Assembly (NCBI RefSeq): GCF_046630445.1
Contig: NC_092340.1
Location: forward strand, 363,300,001 to 363,364,000
Direction: 5' to 3'
DNA: 64,000 bases
From: Rutidosis leptorrhynchoides
Taxonomy: Eukaryota; Streptophyta; Magnoliopsida; Asterales; Asteraceae
The translations under genes were made by a program, and so were the position numbers. Under the pieces are notes generated by a model that searched no databases, was not told the origin of the DNA, and worked only from the letters and a program-made list of their open reading frames with translations. This document shows, one piece after another, positions 12,110 to 25,076 of the stretch (position 1 is its first letter; every line of letters starts with the position of its first letter).

Positions 12110-13689
12110 GAAACAAGACTAGGTTGAAGCTATCAGTTTAGTTAGTACAACTTACCCAAAAAAGGAAGGAAAAAAAAGGAATCTGTAAAGGAAGATGAAA
12201 ACCCAACTCAAAGATTCAATTTTTAGGGTGGAAAAAGAAGGAAGAAACAAAGAGGGACTTTAGTTGTAAAGATTTCAAGAAAATGCGATAAATTTAAGGG
12301 TTGGATTCATGGGTTGAGTAGCAGGTGGCAGTTGCAGGTTGCAGCTCTCAAGAAAGAAAAACAAAGACAAGGAAAGGGATGGAATGGAATCTTTGGGTTT
12401 AAAGATTTTAAGATTTTCTTTTTATGGAAAAAATGGTCAAGTAAATAAAGCAAGTTTAAATTTAAATTAAAATTTAAAATTGATATAAAACAAAGATATG
12501 TATGTACACATTACAAACTTGAATGTGAAACTTGGTATAGATTCATTTCCATTATATTCTGATAGAGAATAAGAGAACTGACCCTTACCGAACACAGAAT
12601 AAAAATAAAAGTCTCACCAACTAGCTAATTACCCTATTTTAATTCCAAGTAACATTTGAAGTTTAAACAACACTTATCTAATAAACAACATTTATCTAAG
12701 AGCATTGAACGTTTTTGCAGGATAAATGAAATTGTGAGAAGTGTAATACTTCAGATATTATTCAAACATGTGACAAGATGTATCTTCATGGTTGTCTTTG
12801 AATAGCTTGAAATATTATCTAAGATTTAGACATAAATAAATATCATTAATTGAGGTGAACATGCTCAACAATCAATTGAGCATTGTTTAACAAAAAGATA
12901 CGGAATAATTTATTTTGTATGGTAAATTACTTTTATTTACTTTTAACTATATATGACTTACTAAATGGTTGAAAATATTTTATCTTTGACTTATAGAGGT
13001 GTGATGACTCGTAATCGTTTCTAATTGGAATTTATGACTTTTATGCTCCTTATAACTCTCTTTTAGCATCTTGTTACGGCGTGGTTTGTTGTTTAATAAA
13101 AACTTCTGTTGTTTAAAAAAAAAGTTGAAAGGAAGTTTTAACGATATATAAAATAAAAATTAAATTAAAAAGTAAAACAAAACTAAATATAAGAGAGAAA
13201 GAGACAAAACATGAGGAAATAAGATATACTCATATACTCCTTATAAATCAACTTTAAAAAGTGGAAGCTTCAACTTTTTATTAAAAGCATAACTTACTAG
13301 CTTTATTTCTCTATTATTGTTAATTTATTATAAATTACAAATTATTAAATTATTAAATAACTTTGGTAGAGAATATATACGGAGTAGTAGTAGAGAGCAA
13401 ATTGATAGCCATTTTTAAACAATATTATGATATGATGCTTTGATTATGATTTTTATTTCAATTATTCAAAGTAAATCAAACTTAAATATTTGGTATATTT
13501 GTCCTTTTAACTTTTAAATATATCTGTTAGCGAATTTGACACAAAAGGAGAAACATAAGAATTTGACGGTGTATAAAACTGTCTTCAAATATGGATAACT
13601 TAAGATTTCTCTAGCAACAACTCTTACGGCTGTCGTTAACACGCTAAAAAGTGTCGTTAACATTCTAGAATACTCGTTGATTCAAATTT
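12110..13689. other. CRN upstream region, no other gene
   Basis: This holds the CRN 5' leader and promoter region, then AT-rich intergenic sequence. No convincing ORF, TIR or LTR end is visible. Short purine-rich stretches near 12160-12260 may belong to the CRN leader. Confidence 0.5.
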
Positions 13690-14190
13690 CCTTGCTACGT
13701 TCAGTCGTTCAATCGTCCAGATTGGTGCACTTTGTACCCCGTCAAGATCAACGTGTTTATTTGATGTCTAAGGATTCATCGGCTCGCTTCTAAAGACAAC
13801 CTTGCTCGAAGGGGTACAGATATTTCCTAATACTAGATGTGTTTGGTGTGATTTGCTTGAAGAGTAAGATCACATTTGCATTACTTGAAACATTAGCAAG
13901 CAGATTTGGGCGGAAATTGGTATGTGGCTTAATATTAATCTTCCTAGCTAGACCTTCGATGGACGACATATGGACTTGGTTGGATGGCAGTCCGTTTCAC
14001 GATCGCAAAAGTATTGTTGTGTCTAACATTTGTATTTCGGCTCTTTGGAATATTTGACGGCTCCAGAATAATTATATCTTCAAAGACACTAACTTCCGAA
14101 TATTTGGAGAATATTATTGTTTCTGCTTCTTTTGCTTTCTTTAGGTTGTTTTCTATTCTAGATATTAAAAGCTAGGATTAATTGGTCCTT
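13690..14190 (+). mobile_element. LINE fragment: zinc-binding C-terminal region of reverse transcriptase
   Basis: Across frames, translation gives words typical of the C-terminal zf-RVT region of plant L1-type LINE polyproteins: KINVFIW, NTRCVWCDLLEE, EIGMWLNINLPS, DDIWTWLDG, NICISALWNIWRFRN and a final tail. The reading frame is disrupted in several places and the 5' portion is absent. It is a decayed, 5'-truncated LINE copy between CRN and SFC, not a host gene. Confidence 0.7.
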
Positions 14191-14651
14191 GAGAACGTTG
14201 GTACGAACGCTGAAGCAAAAAAGGTCACAACTAGAAGCCAAAAAATGAATCACCCTTTCGGTATGTTTGGCACCACATTTTCAAAAGGATAGAAAATTAA
14301 TTTTTAGAAGCTCAAACTCTTACATAAAAGAATCCTTAGACAAACAAAACTAAGATAGTACTATTGAACAAAACAATGTACATAAAGACCCACCCCAAAA
14401 TACCACATCTCAAACACAAGGATACAAATAAGTTCCCCAAACCAACCCCATATCTCTCAACCCTAATCTTAACAACATTCACATGCTAATTACATGATAA
14501 ATTACACATATGGATAGGATATCACGCATGCCATGTTCATGTTCTCCTTGAGTTTCAGCAGTCGCACAAATCAGCCCCTCGGCTTCCCAAACACCGCTTA
14601 TCATACTTCAATCGACTAATTACACTTCCATATACATACCTTCAATACATG
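14191..14651. other. SFC 3' flank
   Basis: Non-coding DNA downstream of the SFC stop codon, presumably including its 3' untranslated region. I see no separate gene or repeat. Confidence 0.5.
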
Positions 14652-17600
14652 TTAGCCATTCGAGTCAGATAACAGATTCAGCATCTCATTGTCCCTACAA
14701 TTTAATTCAACTGCAAGTTCCAACGCCGTTTTACCATCACCATTTACCGCATGTGGGTCAGCCCCTCTACAAGTTACCAAAAAATAAAACAAAAGGAAAA
14801 CACGTTAGGTTTCTGTTCATACACTGCTAAATATGCTTTACAGTATTGTAATGTACAACCAGGATAAAGTATACCTTGTAAGCAGCAGCTTTGCGCATGC
14901 AGAGTTGCCTCTAAGGATGCAACGATGTAGCGGTGTCTGGCCTCGGGAATCGAAAACGTTAATCGTAGCACCGTATTGTAAAAGAAGTTCGATCATTCCA
15001 ATATCTGCGGTTTCACAAGCAAGATGAAGGATCGTACACCCATCAAATGCATCGTCTAAACTACGTCTATGTCCTTCACTAGGGCCCGCTGCTGAAATCG
15101 GAGAGTTTAACGACAATTCTCTCGTCAAGTTGGTATTATGATCATTAGACGTTGTGGGTCCCGGATCTTGCAACAGCATTGCTTTAGCAAGAGTTAGAGA
15201 CGAGTTAAAAGAGCCTCGCTTTTCGTAAACGTGATTCACGTCTGCTTCAAAGTTGACTATCAAACGGTATACTGATTTCTTGTCGTTAGCAGCAACAGCC
15301 TCCCATATATGTTGCGCCACAAAATTACGATCCTTCGGTTTTCGAACAAAAACTTTTGAAGCATACTGCACTCAAATAAACAAACAATTGAATTTTTAAG
15401 AATCGTATATTCAAGGCGATACAAGTTTTTATTAGTCCAAGGCACCAAACTTTAACCTTTGCGTGAATGAACTTCTCCTTCACGGGTATGGAATCGGAAT
15501 GACTCGGTTTGCAGAAATAAATGAGTTGGGGCTTATCAGACTTGCAAAACCTTTCAAAATTATAACAAAAAAAGACGTCTTATTAGTATATTTTGTTAAA
15601 TTCAGAAATAATTGGCCGAAAAAGAAAACGGTAGAGGGAGCTATTTACCCTGTTGGAACAAGTTCGGTCTTATAGGCACCTTTTGACTGCAATAGTTCCT
15701 CCCAAACTGAATTAGCGAACACGTTACCCAACGACTGAAACAAAGTTATTACAGATGGCTCCCACACTTTAACATCAAGCGTTAACGACCGTACCTGCAT
15801 TTAAAGAAGTTGGCATTAACTCATTATTTCAATAATGAGTAGAAATAATGTGTAATTTTCGGACATGATACCTAAGTTATTCAGTCTTGAAATTACTACA
15901 TAAATGATAATCCTTAAGTTGATTACAGACTAAAATTAAAATAATATAATACGTATGCAAATCATTAACCGCCTACCATTTTAACAACAACAACAATACC
16001 TAGTCACACGCATGTGAAGCAGATTTAGGTGTGGTTTGTTTTTTAAGATGTTTTTGTCTGAAGATATGCAGACCATGACTGTAAGGAAGATGTGGTCTAA
16101 AGATTTGTATGCTAAGACTCTTTGTTTTTATGTATGCAGACTAAGAAACATATTTCTAAGTCTGCAATTGCACACAAAATATAACATTATTGTATCTTAT
16201 GTGTTCAGAAAACAAACAGTATGCATTACAAGCGCAGACATAAGACATAAGACATTATAAGATCTGCACATTGAAAAACGAACGACACCTTACCTTTGAA
16301 ATGTGGACACCAAGGTTACGGTGCACACCAGAACACTCAATGCAAACAAGAACTCCTAGATTTAAGCAAGCCCAATCAGGGTCAGAGGCACCACAATCAG
16401 CACACTTATCGTTTCCGCAAACTCTTCGTAACACGTCTATCGGTTTCGGACCAGGTTGCAGCTGATGTGAATTTCTTGATAGTCGACCAGGATTCGGGTA
16501 CGTAAGCCGCTCAGATGAGTACTCCTCAATAGCTGTGTGATGATCGTAATCAGAACTTTCAAATGAACTACTATCACTCGCAGATCGATGATGGCTACTT
16601 CCCATAGGACTACCGGACAGACACTGAAAAATATTAGTATTATACATCAGATACAATCTTATTTAATTAATATATAAAGACAAAATCACAAAGACAGTCC
16701 CTGTGGTTTGTATGAAATTGCAGGTTCAGTCCCTAAACTTTTTTTCAACAAGGTCAGTCAATGTGGTTAGCAGACGTTGCAAAAACATTCCCTCCGTCTG
16801 ACGGACGTTAAAAAATTCCGTTAAGTAACGTCACATGCCTTGCACATGAGGGTATTTCCACCCTTTTTCTTTAATTTAATTTAATTTTTACTTTTCTTTT
16901 AATTACACCATCCCCTTTTTAATTCTCTTCATCTTGTCGGAAATAAGTTTAGGGACTGTACCTGCAATTTCGTACAAACCACAGGGACTGTCCTTGTAAT
17001 TTTGTCATAAATAAACAATAACTTTTTATTATATTACAAACTTAAATTTGATTACCCTCTCAGGAACCTGAGAACTTAGCAATGAAGCAATAACTCCGGT
17101 TATCTTTTCTATCCAGTCCATTTGATCAAGGGTGCTTTCCGCCTGCAAATATGTTGCAACGTCCATCATGCAGCTAAATAGCATTATTAAATGAAAATTT
17201 AGAAAGCAAAAACGATGAAAAACTGACCTGTAAAGTATAGTTTTTTGTCGGTGAAATAATCCTAAAGCAAAATCTGAGGTCAGATTGGTCAGCGTCAACT
17301 TTTATAGTTGATGTCAAGAGATTAACGGTGTGATGAGCAACCGATTTCTCATCATGTACTCCACCTCCACCATGATGATGATGATGATGGTGATGAGATG
17401 AAAGCCAACGACTGAGCAGCCCGTGACCAAGTTCGGAACTATTCCTTTGAGCCGATATTTGAGTGCCGGACCCCTAACCCACGAAAAATAATACATAATA
17501 AAATAAATGATGATAATTTATTTAATAAAGGCAGAAATAAAGGTATCCAACTTACAGATGGTTTGCTACTTTGTTTCCGATAGTAGTACAACATTCCTCG

Positions 17601-20600
17601 GCTATCAAGAACAAAAAACCTCCTTTTCCAATCACCCCTTAAATTTGAGGAGCGTTTCGAAAGATATCCTTGCCGAATTGTTTGAACCTGATAGTCTTAT
17701 ATAATCAATTCATGTTTATTCTAAGCATTCTTGTAAGAGTTGGCCGACGCGTTGGTTTAGGGACTAACCCATCCCGTTTCACCAAAAAAAAAAAAAAACC
17801 TAAAAAACGGTCAACACTAAAAAAGTCGGATCAAAGTTAGGAGACAATTCTTGTAGGGGATGCATGTCAATGTTAACTTCAGTAACCAATTTTAGTTCAC
17901 CAAAACTACCACAAGCTCGTTGGATATGACCATCAGAAATGGGTCGTTCACATCCACTTGTTGGAGGTCTATCTTGACATGTATTCAACCTTTACAAAAA
18001 AAAAAAAAACATTATTAATCACATAATGGATGTTATGTGAAAGTTCTGACATTTCAATAATGAGTAAAGAGTATAACGTAACAAGAATGAATACTCCTGT
18101 ACCGGAAAAGGAATACACTACCCTTGTTGCGATTGGTTTCAGTGAGATAAGTCGGGTGTCCCCTGTTGATACACCAGAACTCTACCCCGAACTTGAATGG
18201 GCCGCACAGTCACATGAGTTCTTATTTCCATAAGGTGAAATAGGACTAGGATAAGCCGGAACCATAACCGTAGCCAACACATAACGATTGCATCCTTGGC
18301 TATACAACAGATTTTTAATGTGAGCATCATAGTCTCCCATGAGGTCACACTTCAAGTTCAAACCCAGCTTGTCTACTTCTGTTTAGGCCACACCATGCAT
18401 ATAGTCATCAAAGTCACCATGCGACGTAACGGACAGAGTTTCGAACGCCTTAACACAAAGTGCGCATATACTTATCAAAATCACCACATGTAAGTTATGC
18501 ATGTCATCAAAAAATGGCGTTAAGGCGTATGACACTCCCTCGGTTTCGTCGCATGGTGATTTTGATGACTATACGATGACTATACGAATGGTCTGACCTC
18601 AACAAAAGTAGATTGGGTTTAAACTTGAAGTGTGACCCCATTGGAAACTATAATCCTAACATTTAGAATCTGTTATATGGCCACGGATGCCACCATTATG
18701 TCTTGGCTATAGCTATGTTCCGTCTTATCCTAGTTCAATTCACCTTATAGATATGAGAAACAATGGGACTGTGCGGCCCATTTATGATCGCCATAGAAAG
18801 TTCTGTTGTATCAACGGCACACCCAACTTATTTCAATGAAACCAACCACCACCAGGGTAGTGTTTCCTTTCCCGGTACTGGGGTATTCATTCCTGTTACG
18901 GTATGCTCTTTTCTCATAACTGAACAGTACTTTCACATAACATCCATTCTCTGATTAATGATGTTTTATTTTTGTAGAGGTTGACTACATGTCAAGATAG
19001 AACGCCTCCAACAGGGGGATGTACACGGCCCATTTCTGATGGTCATATCGAGCAAGCTCGTGATGAGTTTTGGTGAACTAAAATTGGTTACTGAAGTTAA
19101 CATTGACAGTCATGCCCTACAAGAGTTGTCTCCTAACCAATCTTATGTTTATGTTTAATTTTGTGTCCTGCATCTATGTCTGAAAATTTGATGTTTTATG
19201 TATATTTGATATATTTATGATTAATTTATTTATTACTAAAAGTCAACGTTGATGAACGTCCGTCTCGTTCCAAACTCGTTCCTCCAAAGTCCCGACCAAC
19301 TCGTCCCTCCAAGGCCGCGACCGACTCGTCCCTGACTCGCGACTTTTACAACCTTGATTCTAAGGTATAAATGAAAGAAAACATGCACAACTTGATAAAA
19401 TTGTAACCTTTCCCTTTGAAGCAGATTGCATGACGGCTTCTATCATTTTATGAGAACTTCTACCAATCGCTTGAATGCCATCTCCATTTGGAGATCCATT
19501 TGAACCATTTGAAGACCATCGGCTTTCGCGGTCAATCTGTCGTTTATATTCTTGCATTCTTTCGTTAAGGGCTGCTTGCTCATAATTTGATCTTTCCCGA
19601 GACTGTTGAGCATATGTCAAAACCTGGGTAGCACAATTTCTATGTTATTATTATCTTGAATTAACAAGTTCATTATATATCAGCCAAATGGAAGTAAAGA
19701 AAAAAAGAAAAAAAGAAACCTGATTTATATATGGCTCCATCTGATGCAAAAGTTCATATCCCTACAGTACAGATTGAATCAAACAATGGTGATTCAGAAA
19801 TCAAAAAAAAAAAAAAAAGGATCTTGATGCATAAAAGACAAACTAAAATTCGTTACCTGTTTAAAGTAACGAAGATGAGCATCCATCGTACCACTAACTG
19901 CTTCCAGAAACTCAAATCTCTTTTTTGCTTCAACATTAGAAAGCGCGGTAACCTGCTTGGACAACACGTTTTGATTATTAAAAATAAAATAAAAAAATAA
20001 AAAAACTTTATATTACTAGCATAAACATGTCAACGAATCTGTGATTGTTGAAATGCATGATCACTAAAGTTTACAAGTATCAGAAATATTGTTTCTAACC
20101 AGATTAAATCGAGCTTGCTCAAAAGTAGCCCTTGCATTATGAAGCTCCTAAATAATTAGCATAATATATATATATATCAGAATTATCTTGTACAAAAACT
20201 AGATACACTTTGTGCAAACAATATATGCTAAATACCTCCTCCACAATTGTAGCTATATCACTTTTGGTGCCTTTCTTTAAGGATAAAAACTTCTCTCGAG
20301 CCTGCAAAAGCAAGGATAATAATGATGTAACAGCTTCAAAGTGTTGTACAGTACAATGCTCTAAAAGCATATTCAGTGGTGTGTGTCTGAAACGGATCAT
20401 CACCCGTATCATTAAGATATTTTTATATACATTTCATGTTACTTTTCGTAAGAAAAAACGAACCTGGTCATATAGAAGACTAGCCTTATCAAACCGCTTG
20501 CGTGCCTCCTGTACAATACAATCATTTGTCATATATTACTATCAGTCAAAGTCAATGAAAGACTTACTGAACTTTAGATACGATCGATACATAACCTTGA

Positions 20601-22667
20601 CGTCATGCAAATCTATGTTGACAAACTGCAATAATCGGTCATTCAGTATATGTTCAACCTGTACATCCAATACAATATGTAAGAAATACATATAATTATA
20701 CAAACTGAGACCATATGTTATGCTCAGGAGGGTAAAAAGTAAAAACTAACCTGAGATCGAAGGACTTCCTTGTATGTACCAATCTCTCGTAATGCAATTG
20801 TAAATTTTGTCATAACAGGACCTACAAAGAGTTCATCACAAATTCTATCATGCTCATATTTTCATTACAGAAATAAAAAAATAAAAAAAAATAAAAAAAA
20901 GGATGATGATTATCATTAGTTTAAAGAAAAAGAAATGTTGAATTTTGTAAAATTAAATCCAACACAACCATGTTAGAAGTAAGATGCCATACAGCAACTC
21001 AATGTAATACTACTTTCAAGACCATCTTATATCTTTTGGACCTCTAAGCAACATACAATTCTGATGTCATTAACTTCAATATATAACAAAAAATCTGTAG
21101 GTAAATAAATAATACTAAATCCAACGAATCGATACACGTCAAAGATAGGAATAACACAGGTTACAAATTTTCAAACATACCTCCAAAAGCGACACTAATC
21201 GGATCATTATGCCCTCCGCCAAAAGTTTCAAGGGTACTTGCAAAAGCAATGTCGCCATCGTATCCTTCGCCAAGCCCTTCACTGCATATATATGAACATA
21301 TACACATATTGAATGATGACAATACATCTAGGAAACCGAAACAACTTTTCTCTAACCATCCAAGTAACTTCAGATTAAAACTTTGTTAAGAGCAGTTCAT
21401 TCATTAATAATCGCTGAATCAGATAGAGCATTCATCGAACATTTACACTTTAACCAAATCGCCCAAATGAAGCAAGTCATCAACTAACCCGAGCTCAAAA
21501 GAGCCCAGTTACTTAATTTCATGATTCGATAAACACGGTTTTGAAATGTTATAATCCGATACTACTTTTACATATTCCAAAATACATACATATTTATAAC
21601 TGCATACAGATTCATCTAGCATAGTTCGATAGATGTACTAACTTGTTCTAATGGGAGTCCTTTTTTAACGGCGGTTAGAAGTCACTGAAGGGGGCCCGAA
21701 TGCGATGTCGAACTATTACAGTCCTACCACCCCTCGGGAGGAAACCCAGATGAGGGATCCATACGGGCATCGCGTGTGGTAAAACCCCCTCTGGTGAGGT
21801 TCGAACGCAAGACGCCGCAACCTCCGAGACCCATGGAATGGGCGGGTAACAACAAGGGAAATTTTGCAGTGAGTGGGAGTCGAACCCCTGACCTCCCATC
21901 TTGGGTCTCCTTATTTGTTCCAAGGGGTTAACCCTCTTTTAGTGAAAAAAAGAAGCATCCCTCGAGTGTAAAAGCATTCAAGGTTGATTTGCTACTCGCA
22001 TTCCAATTAAACAAAACGATACAAAGTATTCTTTCAAGCTAAATACGAACCAAATAAGTACGAACAAGAGAAACATCACATAAAAGGATTGAAACTCACG
22101 TATATTTTCTACATCCTTTGTAGAATTTTAAGCTTCTTTCCCTTAGCAGTTCGGCGCTTTCCTCTAAAGACTGCATCTGTTAGATAAAATTTGGCAGACA
22201 ATATAAAGCTCCACGATATATAATTAAAATCAAGATCAAGATTCATATATATTGTACAATACATACATTTTAAGTTACAAACAAAGGATAATTTTCGTCT
22301 TGAATCCTTGATTTTATTAAAATTAGTATTTATCATTAGGGTCAGTCTACAAATAAATAAATAATAAATAAAAGACTTTATTTGTTGGTACTAATTAGGG
22401 ATAATTTGTTCAAAAGATGATCAACCAATTATTTTGAGACCAACAAGATTCTCTAAATTCACAAGATTACAAATAATCATATACTCATATTTCACAATCA
22501 AATGGCTTTCATATATTAGTTCACCCTTGCACAACATTCATATACAAACAACAACATTATTATATTTTAACTTAATTTTTGTAAAAGGAACAATAAACAG
22601 AGAAAGTGATGAAAGAACAAACCTGTTTTCGGAACATAGGAGAGTCATCTAGCTTTGCGAAATGCAT
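14652..22667 (-). CDS. AGD3: ADP-ribosylation factor GTPase-activating protein, SFC/VAN3 (AGD3) type, 19 exons
   Basis: Minus-strand exons: 22623-22667, 22100-22176, 21181-21281, 20751-20821, 20596-20658, 20464-20508, 20236-20301, 20100-20147, 19857-19952, 19720-19761, 19408-19623, 17556-17687, 17228-17473, 17056-17142, 16294-16623, 15649-15794, 15457-15550, 14875-15365, 14652-14766. All junctions are GT-AG; 2511 coding bases give 836 residues (Arabidopsis SFC is about 827). Order: BAR domain (1-225, start [15 protein letters not shown]), PH domain (291-430), ArfGAP zinc finger with Cys519, 522, 539, 542 and arginine finger near 547 ([10 protein letters not shown]), ankyrin repeats (about 645-830). 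SFC/VAN3 stimulates GTP hydrolysis by ARF at the trans-Golgi and plasma membrane and is needed for vein continuity and auxin-carrier traffic (Arabidopsis knowledge). Motif [18 protein letters not shown] favours SFC over AGD1, 2 and 4. An eight-histidine run (361-368) lies inside the PH domain. Confidence 0.95.
16679..17006. mobile_element. MITE-like element in an SFC intron
   Basis: A 328-base element with imperfect terminal inverted repeats of about 62 bases: both ends read inward as gacaaaat(c/t)acaa(a/g)gacag, then tccctgtggtttgta. It is flanked by ataaa on both sides, a possible 5-base target duplication, though AT-rich flanks make this weak. No ORF. The superfamily is not certain. It lies in the intron between exons 14 and 15, 49 bases or more from both splice sites, and exon sequence is untouched. 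Confidence 0.7.
17835..19138. repeat. 1.3-kb foldback (long imperfect inverted repeat) in SFC intron 11
   Basis: The left arm 17835 to about 18460 is the imperfect reverse complement of about 18512-19138, with a loop of about 50 bases. Examples: 17835-17910 pairs with 19065-19138, and catagtcatcaaagtcacc-like sequence near 18400-18420 pairs with 18545-18575. Arms diverge by point changes and small indels. Each arm reads partly like coding sequence (minus strand of the left arm at 17830-17988 and 18030-18230 is open), suggesting a duplicated gene fragment; I do not recognise the protein. It is carried in the SFC primary transcript. Confidence 0.8.
19240..19365 (-). repeat. Dispersed repeat in SFC intron 11
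   Basis: The reverse complement begins caaggttgtaaaagtcgcga and matches 9315-9440 upstream of LIR1 in order and wording, down to acgttgactttt. It ends 43 bases before exon 11. Confidence 0.6.
21655..21932 (-). mobile_element. SINE-like element in SFC intron 2
   Basis: On the minus strand a pol III B-box-like sequence GGTTCGACTCCC lies at 21875-21886, with a weaker A-box-like sequence near 21920-21930, and the body runs left to about 21665 with an A-rich end. A second GTTCGAACCTC occurs at 21796-21807. GC content is well above the surrounding intron, marking an insertion. Boundaries and target duplication are not clear. Confidence 0.55.
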
Positions 22668-23717
22668 GACTACAGACAAATTCCCAATCCTTGCTACTTT
22701 AATTTTATAAATTTTATAAATGAGAACAAAGGGATATGAATTAATTTTATAAAAGAAAAAAAAAAATCTTGATATACAATAAGTACGGGTAGTAGAATAA
22801 TAGTACAGATTACAGAGGTTGATCTTTAAAAATTAAGTGAAACCCGAGGACTAAAGATGTTCCATTTGTATATTACTTTTATGTATAGATGGATGGATCA
22901 CAAATTTATTGAACTGAGCTGGACGGATTAAAAGCCTAAGTTTGTTTTGCAGAAGATGAAGATGAGGAAGAACCCTAAAACTAAAATAGCAGATGAAAGA
23001 AAGAGTGAAGTAAAGAAGAAGAAAAACCCTAGCTAGACAATAAAATCTAGAAAGAGGGTTTGAATTGAATAATAATGGAGTTAAATTAGGGGGTGATGTT
23101 TTTAATTGGAGAATTAAACTGAACTGGAGTTGGAATCAAGATTTATTAAAAATTCATCTCATCGCTTGTTTTGTTGAATCATGTTATGTTAGTGTGCAAC
23201 TAAAGACACAGACAGACAGACATACATTGTGCACTCTGCTTGGTTTTCAATATTTTTAATTTTATTTATAATTTATAGTTATAATTTATATTTATATTTA
23301 TATTTATATTTATAATATATTTATTTATTTATAATTTATAATTCTATTTATATTAATTCTATTTAATTTGATATAATTTTAATTTATCTGATTAGCTAAA
23401 TTGTTTAATTTTTTTAATTTACTTAAATCTAATAAAATTTCTAATTCTAATTTAATGTTTATATATATAACAATAACAAAAATATAACAATAACAATTTA
23501 GTAACCAAAAACAAAAAGGAAAAGTAAAACTCACAAGTAACACAACACAACACAGTCACACTACCTTTTCCACAGTATTCTCCCCCCTCTCTCTCTCTCT
23601 TTTTCTTTTTTATCCTACCTCCTTTTTATAAATATAAATATAAATATATATAAATATAATAAATATAAATATAAATACAAATATACGAATATATATATAT
23701 ATATATAATATATTTTT
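22668..23717 (-). promoter_or_regulatory. SFC 5' leader and promoter region
   Basis: Sequence upstream of the SFC start. On the minus strand two telo-box-like words (aggg/ttagggttt type) occur near 22970-22980 and 23022-23034, which are common in 5' leaders of plant housekeeping and growth genes. A pyrimidine tract of CT repeats lies at 23580-23612, and AT-rich sequence fills 23260-23460. The leader length is unknown. No other gene is seen. Confidence 0.45.
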
Positions 23718-24059
23718 TTTTGAAAGGCAATAATAATTATATTAAAAAAACTAGCAAGATGCTAGGAGATACAAAGTGAGTTACAAAGTGGGTTACAAAT
23801 CACGACTTAAAAAAACACGACTTACACGACAACTCACGACTTCAAAACTCGAATTGACTAACACATAAATCTAAAACACGAGTACAACATATAGATCTTA
23901 ACACAGAGTGGGCTAACTAAGAACCTAGGAGACCACCTTGATAACCACAACATATTACAAGACCACTTAAGGGCAAGCACCCGAATGAAAGCATGGAACC
24001 CGACAATAACCCGAAAACCAAACCATGAAACCCACGAAAATCTGAATCAAATATCCAAT
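23718..24059 (-). mobile_element. Non-LTR insertion, 3' part (level 1 of nest)
   Basis: The minus strand ends ttgcctttca followed by a short A tail at 23718-23721, then a 16-base target copy at 23702-23717 that recurs at 54804-54819. The end ttgcctttc plus A tail is the style of plant LINE 3' ends. The element continues at 53768-54803 after a 29.7-kb interruption; total own length is about 1.4 kb, with no reverse transcriptase, so it is non-autonomous or internally deleted. Confidence 0.65.
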
Positions 24060-25014
24060 TGTGATGACCCGGAAATTTCTGACCAAATTTAAACTTAATC
24101 TTTAATGTTTCTGACACGATAAGCAAAGTCCATGAAGTTGAATCTCAAAATTTTGAACTATTCAATTACCCTTCGATTGTTCTCAACGATTCGCGAACAA
24201 TTATATGTAAATAGATACATATACTATAACTTGAAAACGTAACAAAGTGTTATGAAAATGATACTGGGCATTAACCTTATTGGTTTGATTATCTGATTAA
24301 TATTTAGATAAGTTAACTAAAACGTTTAAGATGAACCAGTAAAACACTAATATGCTACAGTATTTTCGAATTGCTACAGTACCCGAAAAGCTACAGTGTT
24401 TTCAAAAATCACTATTTGCTACAGTAAAATTTACTTTGCTGCAGTGAATTGCTACAGTAAGATTGACTTTGCTACAGTAACTTTGCTATAGTAAACACTA
24501 TTTTAAAAATGAAAATGTATATATGTATATGTATATACTACGAGACAATAATTTATAGAAGTAAATGATCAAAACACTCGAAAGTTTAAGATACACTTTG
24601 AGTGATATAATTTAGGGATAATTTAAGATTATATTTTGACAAAGGTACGTGTCCCAAAATGTAAATTACAAGTTTTCTCAGCGTACGAAGGGACATTCGA
24701 AAAACCGAAACCGGGACATAAGTCCAGTGACAACGTACGAATCATTGGTACCAAAATTACAAGTTAATTATACACGTAAATATAATATATTATATAATTA
24801 ATTATTTAAATTATATATATTATATTTATATTTTATTATGTCGACGAACTAGATTACAAACAAGTTGTGAGCTGGAGAATCTTCCCATGCGATCGCATGG
24901 GAAATGGTCATGAAGGCCATGCGATCGCATGGCAGTCTGGGTCAGGCACTCTCTATAAATTCGATCGATTTCAGCTCAGTTTTACACACTTATATATTCA
25001 TTTTACTCCGTAAA

Positions 25015-25076
<62 letters not shown>

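Noticed and set aside
17800-17988. 62-codon minus-strand frame in SFC intron 11 as a host gene
   Set aside because: It is one arm of the foldback, mirrored at 18960-19140, and has no start context, partner exons or known domain.
21675-21923. 82-codon minus-strand frame
   Set aside because: It falls wholly in the GC-rich SINE-like element; its length reflects composition.
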